A DNA stretch of 6,749 bases, taken from Spirochaetaceae bacterium (lineage in GTDB: Bacteria > Spirochaetota > Spirochaetia > DSM-27196 > PWMO01). Under the pieces are notes generated by a model. The model saw nothing but the letters and a program-made list of their open reading frames with translations. It did no database searches and was not told the origin of the DNA. Below, one piece after another: positions 1 through 6,254 of the stretch (the stretch's first letter is position 1; each line of letters opens with the position of its first letter). The translations under genes and the position numbers were made by a program. The stretch lies in the NCBI GenBank assembly GCA_003558175.1, contig PWMO01000501.1:1-6749 (forward strand), in the 5' to 3' direction.

Positions 1-1
1 C

Positions 2-754
2 AAGCCGTTCCAGTTTGAAGAGGTCCAGGCTCGGGTGGAGACGCATCTCAAGGTACGAAGTCTGCAGAAGTCGCTGGAAGAACACAACCGGCACCTCGAG
101 CACCTGGTTCAGCAGAAGACACAGCGAATAGCGGAGTCTCACCTCGCAACCATCGTAACCGTGGCCAAGCTCGCCGAGTCACGGGATGACGTCACCGGAG
201 GACACATCGAGCGGACGCGGAGTTACTGCCGCGCTCTGGCTGAGATCCTCCGCCCTGAAGACGGCGACTTTGCCGAGACAATTTTTCACGCTGCTGCGCT
301 GCATGATGTCGGCAAGATCGGTATCCCTGATTCTATCCTCCTCAAGCCGGGGGCTCTGACCCAGGACGAGTTTGCGGTTATGAAGAGCCATACCACCATT
401 GGCGCAGGCACCATCCAGGCTGCCATCGCCGCCTATAACGGTAACTCCTTGCTGAACGTCGGGCTGGATATCGTCCGATCCCACCACGAGCGCTGGGATG
501 GAGCCGGGTATCCGGATGGGCTCCGCAGCGAAGAAATTCCCCTGGCAGCGCGGATTATGGCGGTGGCCGACGTGTACGACGCACTGCGGTCAACCAGACC
601 CTACAAATCGGCGTTCTCCCATGCCGAAAGTGTCGAGATCATCCGAGCCGGCTCCGCAACCCAGTTCAGCCCCGAAATCGTAGAGGCATTTCTGAGAGTC
701 GAACAGGACCTGGCACGGATCTACCAGGCGCTGATGGAGGGGCCCCAACAGTAG
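2..754 (+). CDS. Response regulator with HD-GYP output domain (5' end outside window)
   Basis: The reading frame is open from the first bases of the window, so the gene begins upstream; 250 residues are visible. It opens with Lys-Pro-Phe, the conserved K-P(F/Y) near the end of CheY-like receiver domains (the Lys that contacts the phosphorylated Asp), so a phosphoacceptor receiver should lie upstream. Residues about 12-50 form a charged, Leu-rich linker that looks like a signalling helix. A full HD-GYP domain follows: GGH with His68, HDVGKIG with His101-Asp102, MKSH with His130, HHERWDGAGYP with His161-His162 and GYP at 169-171, then VADVYDAL. All expected metal ligands appear present, so c-di-GMP phosphodiesterase activity (to pGpG or GMP) in the cytosol is likely, switched by a partner histidine kinase that is not in the window. 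A GTG at 35 is only an internal codon. A usual D in the late TQFDP motif is Ser here (TQFSP). Family assignment is firm; activity is inferred. Confidence 0.93.
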   Translation, partial: KPFQFEEVQARVETHLKVRSLQKSLEEHNRHLEHLVQQKTQRIAESHLATIVTVAKLAESRDDVTGGHIERTRSYCRALAEILRPEDGDFAETIFHAAALHDVGKIGIPDSILLKPGALTQDEFAVMKSHTTIGAGTIQAAIAAYNGNSLLNVGLDIVRSHHERWDGAGYPDGLRSEEIPLAARIMAVADVYDALRSTRPYKSAFSHAESVEIIRAGSATQFSPEIVEAFLRVEQDLARIYQALMEGPQQ

Positions 755-790
755 ACGCGGACGGTCGCGGCGCAGCGGACGGCCCGGCAG

Positions 791-827
791 ACGACATCGG
801 CCGCCTCGTGTGCTATAGTTTCGCGCG
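791..827 (+). promoter_or_regulatory. Sigma70-type extended -10 promoter, probably leaderless
   Basis: A -10 hexamer TATAGT lies at 814-819, preceded by TGTGC, which gives the TGn extended -10 element. A -35-like ACGACA (4 of 6 to TTGACA) lies at 791-796, leaving a 17-bp spacer. The expected start site, about 7 bases after the -10, falls at 826-827, the GTG start of the next gene. There is no Shine-Dalgarno sequence before that GTG, which agrees with a leaderless transcript. Transcription has not been shown; the call rests on motif and spacing only. Confidence 0.55.
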
Positions 828-2953
828 TGACCGACGCCTTCTCCCGTCTGCGTACGGACCTGTACCTCGAACAGGATCCCGCGAACATTGACTACTATCG
901 CACGCTCGCGGCCGCAATCGCCGGCAAAGCGCCGACCGCGGACTGCACGCTCGATCCGGTTCTGGAGGCGGCCACGCGGATGCACGCCGCCGCCGCGCAT
1001 TGCAGCGAAATCAACCATGCACAACTGATGACCGTTGTGGGGCAGCAACAACCGTTCGAGCGTCTCGGTCGCTGCAACTACCATGACCGGTACATGGCGC
1101 GGCTTGCGCGCCGAGGTGACGCGGCCTGCCGTGTCGCGCTCGAGCGGGAGCTGGCCGGTGCGGTGCTTGAACACCGATTGGATCCCGCGCCGGCGCTGGC
1201 GTTCAGCCGCTCCGCAGGGCTGCGGCCGTTTGATGCCGATACCGCCCGACGGCTGTTGCGCGCGCCGGCCGGGCTTCCGCGCAGCGAACGGGGGACCGTG
1301 GCCGGCCGGCCGGCCGGCGCTCGGCGAGACGGTGACATGAGCGCCGACGAAGCGCTTGTGGAGTTGATTGGCTACATTGGCGAGGCGGATATCTCGTCGC
1401 TCGTTCCCGAGTTGTGCGCACTGCTGCAGCAGCAGACCAATCCGTGGGGTGTCCGCGTGGAGGCGCTGCTTGCGCTGTCTCAGTTTATCGATCCCGCAGA
1501 GATGCGCCGCCACGCCGCAGCTGCGGGTCTTGCCGAGCTACAAGACATCCTTCCCAACGGGGCAAACGGAGGGCAACCGGGATGGCACGCCGGGCTGCTG
1601 CAAACGGTCTTCTACGGTGACCCGATGCGTCTGGGCAAAGGCGGAAGCGGCGGGCTGGGTAGTCTGGTGCGTGAGCTCGGCGGAGAGCTTGGGGAGCGGC
1701 TGGCGCCGGTGGTCACCGTGGTCTGTTACGACAGTAACGCCGCCGCATACCCGTTTCGTGCCCGAGAGGAACTTTCGCCGAAGCATCTGCTCTTGCGCGT
1801 GCCGGTCTACCTCGTGGGTCGGAATGCCGCGGGGTTTCTGCGTGCCGAACACCGCATCAAGGCCGCAGTTGACCGCATGCTGGCGCTTGCTGCGCCGGAG
1901 ACCGGGCTTGTTCACGTGCGATTTCTCGACAACGCGTCGCGTGCCGTTGCCCGCGCCGCACGCGCACGGGGCGTGCCGCTGGTGGTCACCCTGACACCCG
2001 ACCCGCACCGTACCGTCTGCGGAGCCGACGGAGAACTGGTAGAGCGCGAGGCGTCCGCTGCCGCCGATATCTTGAACCGCATTGTTGTTGGAGACGAGCT
2101 GCTGCGCTGGTCGTGTGGCGTAATCGGCATCGGCCGCGAAGCGTTCGCGCGCGAGCTGATTCCGTATTTCCCGCAGCTCGAGAACCTTGGCAGCCGCGCT
2201 ACCGCAGCCATTGACGAGGGGGTGTCCACCAGGTCGTTCTCGCCGCTCGGCGACGCTGAAGCGCTCCTCTGCGGCGAAAGCGAGCCGGGTTTACCGACGG
2301 TGCTCGATCGCGCCCGCTTCGATTTTACGCTGCTGCTTACGGTCGGACGTCTCAGCCCGATCAAGGGGCAGGCAACGCTGGTGCGTGCGTGGGCGGAGAG
2401 CGGCCTGCACGAGACCTTCAACCTTGTCATTGTGGGAGGGGATCTGCGGCAACCGTCGGAAGAGGAGCAGGCAATCTGCGACGACATTGCGTTGGCCGCG
2501 CGTGAGCTGCCCGCGGGGCGCCTGTGTCATCTGCCGGCGCAGCCGAACCAGGTGGTGCGCGGGTTGCTCGCGTGGTGCGCTGCGCGCAGTCCGCGTTACG
2601 GCTACGACGCCTACGTTTGCCCAAGCGTCAAAGAGGAGTTTGGCCTCTCGATCCTGGAGGCAATGGCTGCGGCAATGCCGGTGCTCGCTCCGTTGCGCGG
2701 AGGTCCACGGAGCTACATCAGCCACGGCATCAACGGCTACCTTATCGATACCGGCTCTGCAGTCTCGCTGCAGCAGGAGCTGCAAACCCTTCTAATCGAG
2801 AACCGGCTGGAGGAGTCCGCACTGCAGCGTCTCAGGGCCGAAGCGCGCAGTACGGTGGAACGCCGCTACTCGCTCGGCGCAATGGCCGAGCAGTATGCAA
2901 CGTTCTATCGGCGGGTGATCGCGCTGCATAGAGCAGGGAGAGAGCAATCATGA
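827..2953 (+). CDS. GT4-like (GT-B fold) glycosyltransferase with large N-terminal extension
   Basis: This 708-residue protein should transfer a sugar from an activated donor, probably in the cytosol; donor and acceptor are not readable. Residues from about 255 form a GT-B enzyme. The Gly-rich N-terminal loop GGSGGLGSLVREL starts at 272, as in sucrose-phosphate synthase-like GT4 enzymes, and a Rossmann-type segment LVVTLTPDPHRT lies near 385-397. The C-terminal Rossmann domain has VGRLSPIKG at 506-514 and the donor-site E-x7-E, Glu603 to Glu611, within EEFGLSILE, followed by GGP. The enzyme is longer than ordinary GT4 proteins (350-450 residues). Residues 1-150 form an Ala/Arg-rich helical part I do not recognise, and 172-240 look like HEAT-type helical repeats. 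The GTG at 827 is chosen because the frame fits and the promoter places the transcript start there; no RBS is visible. An in-frame ATG at 1337 (Met171) is a possible second start. The stop overlaps the next ATG by four bases (ATGA), so translation is probably coupled. It could instead be a sucrose/trehalose-type synthase relative. Confidence 0.88.
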   Translation: MTDAFSRLRTDLYLEQDPANIDYYRTLAAAIAGKAPTADCTLDPVLEAATRMHAAAAHCSEINHAQLMTVVGQQQPFERLGRCNYHDRYMARLARRGDAACRVALERELAGAVLEHRLDPAPALAFSRSAGLRPFDADTARRLLRAPAGLPRSERGTVAGRPAGARRDGDMSADEALVELIGYIGEADISSLVPELCALLQQQTNPWGVRVEALLALSQFIDPAEMRRHAAAAGLAELQDILPNGANGGQPGWHAGLLQTVFYGDPMRLGKGGSGGLGSLVRELGGELGERLAPVVTVVCYDSNAAAYPFRAREELSPKHLLLRVPVYLVGRNAAGFLRAEHRIKAAVDRMLALAAPETGLVHVRFLDNASRAVARAARARGVPLVVTLTPDPHRTVCGADGELVEREASAAADILNRIVVGDELLRWSCGVIGIGREAFARELIPYFPQLENLGSRATAAIDEGVSTRSFSPLGDAEALLCGESEPGLPTVLDRARFDFTLLLTVGRLSPIKGQATLVRAWAESGLHETFNLVIVGGDLRQPSEEEQAICDDIALAARELPAGRLCHLPAQPNQVVRGLLAWCAARSPRYGYDAYVCPSVKEEFGLSILEAMAAAMPVLAPLRGGPRSYISHGINGYLIDTGSAVSLQQELQTLLIENRLEESALQRLRAEARSTVERRYSLGAMAEQYATFYRRVIALHRAGREQS
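1300..1318 (+). repeat. (GGCC)4 tetranucleotide tract inside GT4 gene
   Basis: Four consecutive GGCC units plus GGC lie in frame inside the glycosyltransferase gene, encoding part of an Arg/Gly/Pro/Ala-rich linker at about residues 158-164. The tract separates the unrecognised N-terminal part from the HEAT-like part. Loss or gain of one unit would shift the frame. The base run is plain in the sequence; any variability is inference, and such a short tract may be stable in a GC-rich genome. Confidence 0.6.
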
Positions 2954-3414
2954 ACGAACATGCATTACGCCGCTCGGTCAAGCGGCTGTTGACGCATCAG
3001 CTGTACGGGGTACTCGCCACGCTTGACGACAGCGGCAGACCGCACACCTCCATCGTTGCCTTCGTCACTGCCGACGACCTTGGCAGCATCGTTTTCTGTA
3101 CGCCGCGAAATACGCGCAAGTGTCGGTACCTGGCGGCACGACCGCAGGTCGCGTTCTTCTGTGACGATCGGCGCAGTGAACCGGAGGAGTTGATGCAGGT
3201 GATTGGCGTGGAGGCATCCGGGACGGTGCACGAGGTCGGATCCGACAACGCGACACTCTACCGGCATCTCTACCTCGCCAAGTATCCCGGCATGGAAGCG
3301 TTTGTCAACGCGCCCGAGTCGCTGCTGCTCAGAATCGCCGTCGAACGCTACGACGTGGTCGACAATTTTCAGCATGTCACCGTGCTGCACACCGGCGAGG
3401 ACGCCCATGAGTGA
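2950..3414 (+). CDS. Pyridoxamine 5'-phosphate oxidase-like FMN-binding split-barrel protein
   Basis: This 154-residue protein has the layout of small PNPOx-like flavin-binding split barrels. An N-terminal helix (residues about 4-15) is followed by the strand pair YGVLATLDDSGRPHTSIV, the typical 'LAT..DDGRPH.S.V' start of the family. Next come IVFCTPRNTRKCRYLAARPQVAFFC, where the T-x-x-T-x-K-x-x-x-L segment normally contacts the FMN phosphate, and EASGTVHEV. Members bind FMN, F420 or haem and act as oxidoreductases or flavin-binding proteins; true PdxH enzymes are longer, so vitamin B6 synthesis is not the likely role. The ATG at 2950 overlaps the upstream stop as ATGA and has a purine-rich RBS (GGGAG, 2936-2940) nine bases upstream. 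The stop overlaps the next gene by eight bases. The position between a glycosyltransferase and a dikinase-like gene suggests a redox or sensing part of the same pathway. The substrate is unknown. Confidence 0.85.
   Translation: MNEHALRRSVKRLLTHQLYGVLATLDDSGRPHTSIVAFVTADDLGSIVFCTPRNTRKCRYLAARPQVAFFCDDRRSEPEELMQVIGVEASGTVHEVGSDNATLYRHLYLAKYPGMEAFVNAPESLLLRIAVERYDVVDNFQHVTVLHTGEDAHE
3397..3409 (+). promoter_or_regulatory. RBS deciding the start of the dikinase-like gene
   Basis: GAGG at 3397-3400 lies six bases before the ATG at 3407. The frame is open much further upstream (into the preceding gene), but this RBS and the eight-base overlap with the preceding gene favour 3407 over any earlier start. 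Confidence 0.6.
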
Positions 3415-4660
3415 CTCCGCCCACCGCCACCCTCGTGCCGCAACGTCGGGGCACACCGTTGCCGTCCCGCAACGCTTGTTTGCCGACTACCGCAGCAGCT
3501 CGGGGCTGGATACCCGGCTGGTAATGCTTGCCGCCCCGTATCGGCGCCTGGCGCCGTCGGCCGAGACGCTGCCGGCGCTGTTGCTCGAGGTCGAGCACCT
3601 GTTTGTCGGCACCGACTTCACCGGTCACCAGGCGGAGCGATTACTGGAGCTGTTCGAGCGGCTGGAGCGGCCGGTTGTGCTGCGGCGCAGGGTGGCGCGC
3701 ACTGGATCGTTTGAGTTGATGAGTGCGCCGACCCGGGCCGTGGCGCTCGAGGCAGTGCGTCGCGCGTGGGCGCGGTCGTGGGTCGAGGCACAGCTTACGG
3801 CCGGGAACTCGTTCGATCCCGGTTCCGATCTCCAACTGGTCGCCGCAGCGTCATTGAACGCCGTCGAGCGCGGCGAACTTGACGTACCGGCCGCTCGACT
3901 CCCGGACGGAGCGAGTGTAGACCTCACCCCGCAGGCGCTGCGGCAGCTGCTGGAACGCTACCTCGACCAATCCGGTTTCACCGCCAACGCCGCAACAGCT
4001 GGAACCGCACGGTATCCCGCAGCCGCGGCAATCGCTCCGGTTCTGGCCCGATACGCGCTGGGCGCCTGTCACCAGAGAATCATGCGGCCCGCCGACCCGT
4101 ATGCGTTTCTGGCACTGCTGCAACCGTCGCACTCCGACTCCGCCACTGCTGAGCTGCGTTCCGCTTTCCTCGAGCGCGCTGCCGCGGTGGGAGACTACAG
4201 CGCGGCGGAACTGCTACCGCTGGCCGAGCAGGCGTGTGAGGCCGAGCGTGACCGCTCGCGCTCGGGAACGGGGCAACTCGACACCGAACCCGCCGATCGC
4301 ACGGCTGCGGCCGACGCTGTCGTGGGCCGGCTTTCGGCACAGCAGCTGACCGGGATTGGTGCTGCAGCGGGAGCGGTGCGGGGGGTGGCCGTTCGCGCGG
4401 GCGCGCCGATATCGGTCGGCGCTGAACCACTGGTTCTGGTATGTGAGAAGTGTACAGTAGGTGCACTGCAATCCGGCCGAGCCGTTGCTGCGGTGGTGGA
4501 GCGAACGGGGACCCGGCTGGGACTCGGGACGCTGCTGGCACGGTCGCTTGGGATTCCGTGCGTAACGGCGGTTCATGATGCAGCGCTGATTTCTGCGGGC
4601 GACCGCGTGGTGGTTGACGGCGACCTCGGTCTGGTTACCCTCAGTGAGGGTGCAGCGTAA
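3407..4660 (+). CDS. Degenerate PEP synthase/PPDK-like protein with inactive swivel domain
   Basis: This 417-residue protein resembles a shrunken PEP-utilising dikinase. Residues 316-417 match the mobile phosphohistidine (swivel) domain: GIGAAAGAVRGVAV at the start, ARSLGIPCVTAV near 378-389, and DRVVVDGDLGLVTL at the end, equivalent to the usual 'G..V.VDGD.G.V.L'. Counting back from Ala-Arg-x-x-Gly-Ile-Pro, the catalytic His of the SHxAIxARExGIP motif is Leu373, within TRLGLGTLLAR. The N-terminal 300 residues only faintly recall a PPDK ATP-grasp domain: PVVLRRRVARTGS at 89-101 sits where active enzymes have 'VAVRSSATAED', and ALEAVRRAWARSW matches the following helix. The later 'VVVQ.MV..D.SGV' strand is not recognisable. 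A Cys pair CEKC at 346-349 is unusual for the domain. So phosphotransfer is unlikely, and a scaffold or sensor role is inferred. It is the last gene of the operon and overlaps the convergent glycosyltransferase by 20 bases. Confidence 0.75.
   Translation: MSDSAHRHPRAATSGHTVAVPQRLFADYRSSSGLDTRLVMLAAPYRRLAPSAETLPALLLEVEHLFVGTDFTGHQAERLLELFERLERPVVLRRRVARTGSFELMSAPTRAVALEAVRRAWARSWVEAQLTAGNSFDPGSDLQLVAAASLNAVERGELDVPAARLPDGASVDLTPQALRQLLERYLDQSGFTANAATAGTARYPAAAAIAPVLARYALGACHQRIMRPADPYAFLALLQPSHSDSATAELRSAFLERAAAVGDYSAAELLPLAEQACEAERDRSRSGTGQLDTEPADRTAAADAVVGRLSAQQLTGIGAAAGAVRGVAVRAGAPISVGAEPLVLVCEKCTVGALQSGRAVAAVVERTGTRLGLGTLLARSLGIPCVTAVHDAALISAGDRVVVDGDLGLVTLSEGAA
4637..4651. terminator. Palindrome at the convergent gene ends, possible bidirectional terminator
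   Basis: ACCCTCA-G-TGAGGGT is a perfect 7-1-7 inverted repeat. In RNA it can form a six-pair stem with a three-base loop on either strand. It covers the minus-strand stop (4641-4643) and lies just before the plus-strand stop (4658-4660). No T-run follows on either side, so classical intrinsic termination would be weak; it may act in RNA stability or as a collision point. Confidence 0.4.
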
Positions 4661-6074
4661 GAATCTCGCGTGCTGCGAATGACGGTCCCCGCGCGCGGAC
4701 CTGGCGTGACACCCGGGACAACGCAGCCCGCGCTGTATGCGAGCGGGCGAGCGAGACCGCACGCTGCATTGTCTCAACGCCAACCTCGTTGGGGTCGAGC
4801 ACGGCTCCCAGGTGCGCGTCCTCAACGTCCGCAGCTACGTTAAACTGGTCGCTCGAGAACGGCATCACCACCATCGGAACCTGGTAATACAGTGCCTCGG
4901 TGAGTGAGTTCACGCCACCGTGATGGACAAAAAGATCGGCGTCCCGCAGCAACTCTCGCTGATCGATGAACGGCTCAACGATCGCGGGAGCCCCGGAAGC
5001 CCCGGGAGCCCCGATTTCGCGACGCAGCTGTTCGGCATAATCACCCGCCCCAATTGCGATCACTGCCTGCGGGTAGAGCGCTCGGATAGCGGTTCCTGCC
5101 GCACGCAGCACGTCGAGCCGCGCTGAGAGAAAGGTCCCCAGCGCGATCACCACGCGTTGCGGAGCGGATGATCTCACCGCTTGAGGCTCGGCAGCGGCCG
5201 CCGCACCTGCCTCAATTGCCGACCCTGATTCGTCCGATTCTTGCGCTCTGCCTGTTTGGCCTGCCGACAGCCACGCATCGACCGCGGTCTCGTCTCCCGG
5301 TTGAAAGCAGTAGCCGCAATAGACACGGCGGCCGTCCCGGCGACCTGCTGTCTCGGATCGCCGCAAGGAGACGCGTTCCGCTGCGGCGAGCTGCGGGTAA
5401 TTGTGAATGATGAGCTCCGGCGATGCCGTGCTGAACGCTCGTTCCACGCTGCGCCCGAACGGCGCGAGCAGTTGGTTGAAACGTTGCGTGAACTGGCGGT
5501 CCAGCTCGCGCGCCTCGAGCTCGAGCGTGGCAAGTTCGTCTTGCGAAACGTGAAACGGCGAAGGAAAGCGCCGCGGGACGCTATAGAGCGCGTCAACAGA
5601 CGGGATGCTTAATGGGTGCGGTGGGCAGAAGGTGACAAATCGCTGTCCATGCGCGATAAGTGCGAGCGTTGCCCCGTACGACAGCTGATCGACAACCCAG
5701 AGATCCGGCCGCTGCTGTGCCGTAATTGTTGCGACACCTTCCAGGAGCTGTTCCGGATTGGCAAGCATGTCGGCGAGTCGGTGGCGATTCTGCGTGCGCA
5801 GCGTCTCGATCGGCCCGCGGTGCGTTGACTGCAGGAACTCCTGCAGACGCCTGCGCTCCGTGCGCCCCTGGGCGGTTGCGGTCGCTCTTCCGGTGTTGGC
5901 GTTGCGGTTTATCCTGAGGTCGAGGAACCCCATCCCAGCAGCGCGGATTTCGGGCTCGAACTCAGGAGTGCAGGCAATTGACGGTTTGGCGCCGACACGC
6001 TTGAGCGCGTCGGCGAGCGCCAGTAGCGGCCCGAAATGGGAGTAGAACGGCGGCGACAGGATGACAATCTTCAC
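4641..6074 (-). CDS. GT1-type glycosyltransferase (UGT/macrolide glycosyltransferase-like)
   Basis: This 477-residue enzyme belongs to the UGT/MGT group, which moves a sugar from a nucleotide-sugar onto small lipophilic acceptors such as sterols, carotenoids, lipids or polyketides. The N-terminal Rossmann domain opens with KIVILSPPFYSHFGPLLALADAL, where SHFGP holds the His expected near the catalytic base position. The C-terminal donor domain has ALGTFLS near 311-316, the signature HHGGVNSLTEA at 384-394, then VPMVVMPF and SSDQFN ending at 412, which is the PSPG-like donor site with Asp409-Gln410. An Ala- and Ser-rich stretch at roughly 275-303 bridges the two domains, and a GAP-GAS-GAP triplet repeat lies before VEPF. 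No signal peptide or membrane segment is seen, so it should be cytosolic. The start is GTG at 6074: it has AGGA eight bases upstream and begins directly with the family's first strand. The longer GTG at 6110 lacks an RBS and would lie between the predicted -35 and -10. The 3' end overlaps the opposing operon by 20 bases. Confidence 0.9.
   Translation of the reverse strand: MKIVILSPPFYSHFGPLLALADALKRVGAKPSIACTPEFEPEIRAAGMGFLDLRINRNANTGRATATAQGRTERRRLQEFLQSTHRGPIETLRTQNRHRLADMLANPEQLLEGVATITAQQRPDLWVVDQLSYGATLALIAHGQRFVTFCPPHPLSIPSVDALYSVPRRFPSPFHVSQDELATLELEARELDRQFTQRFNQLLAPFGRSVERAFSTASPELIIHNYPQLAAAERVSLRRSETAGRRDGRRVYCGYCFQPGDETAVDAWLSAGQTGRAQESDESGSAIEAGAAAAAEPQAVRSSAPQRVVIALGTFLSARLDVLRAAGTAIRALYPQAVIAIGAGDYAEQLRREIGAPGASGAPAIVEPFIDQRELLRDADLFVHHGGVNSLTEALYYQVPMVVMPFSSDQFNVAADVEDAHLGAVLDPNEVGVETMQRAVSLARSHTARAALSRVSRQVRARGPSFAAREILTLHPH
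4986..5012 (-). repeat. Three 9-bp tandem repeats inside GT1 gene
   Basis: Three units, GGGAGCCCC, GGAAGCCCC and GGGAGCCCC (plus strand), lie head to tail. Read on the minus strand in frame they give Gly-Ala-Pro, Gly-Ala-Ser, Gly-Ala-Pro in a loop of the C-terminal domain. Because units are multiples of three, copy change would lengthen the loop without breaking the frame. Confidence 0.8.
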
Positions 6075-6092
6075 AGGGCGATTCCTGGGCAA

Positions 6093-6121
6093 AACATATC
6101 GAATCGCCACGCGATTGACAA
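6093..6121 (-). promoter_or_regulatory. Sigma70-type promoter for the GT1 gene
   Basis: On the minus strand, TTGTCA (6121 to 6116, 5 of 6 to the consensus -35) and TATGTT (6098 to 6093, 4 of 6 to the -10) are separated by exactly 17 bases. The start site would be near 6086, giving a short leader of about 12 bases that just includes the AGGA ribosome site. This placement supports the GTG at 6074 as the start codon. Confidence 0.5.
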
Positions 6122-6147
6122 ATGGGATAACCGTGCCGCTGCAATAG

Positions 6148-6163
6148 CCGGCATGCGCGCCGG
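6148..6163. repeat. Inverted repeat between divergent promoters
   Basis: CCGGC and GCCGG form a 5-bp inverted repeat around a 6-bp ATGCGC spacer, about midway between the two oppositely facing promoters. It could be an operator for a dimeric regulator. GC-rich DNA yields such short repeats by chance, so this is weak. Confidence 0.25.
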
Positions 6164-6197
6164 AACCGGGAATCTTCTCGATTTTGGTACGAATTTC

Positions 6198-6213
6198 TGC
6201 TATTATTCAATCA
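6198..6213 (+). promoter_or_regulatory. Extended -10 promoter of the coiled-coil gene
   Basis: TGC-TATTAT (6198-6206) is an extended -10 element with 5 of 6 matches in the hexamer, in a locally AT-rich patch. No convincing -35 is found at 16-18 bp. Transcription would start near 6213, leaving a leader of about 40 bases before the ATG at 6255, with AGGAG at 6216-6220 near its 5' end. Confidence 0.5.
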
Positions 6214-6254
6214 GCAGGAGATTTCCGTGCGTTATCAGGCATATGGGGCGAACC

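Noticed and set aside
757..782. GCGGACGG direct repeat 18 bp apart downstream of the HD-GYP gene
   Set aside because: An 8-bp repeat in GC-rich DNA is likely by chance, and no hairpin with a T-run supports a terminator here.
590..1513. Long minus-strand open frame across the end of the HD-GYP gene and the start of the GT4 gene
   Set aside because: A GC-rich shadow frame: Arg/Gly-rich, without motifs, and opposite two genes with clear domains.
3203..3406. Upstream extension of the dikinase-like frame into the FMN gene
   Set aside because: It is out of frame with a well-supported gene, is compositionally poor, and a good RBS supports the ATG at 3407.
6075..6110. Longer GT1 start at GTG 6110 (12 extra residues)
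   Set aside because: No ribosome site upstream, the extra residues precede the family's first strand, and this GTG lies between the predicted -35 and -10 of the gene's own promoter.
6036..6254. Extension of the coiled-coil frame upstream into the GT1 gene
   Set aside because: It runs antisense to the GT1 start and through both promoters, and has no family-like sequence before MELSRETL.
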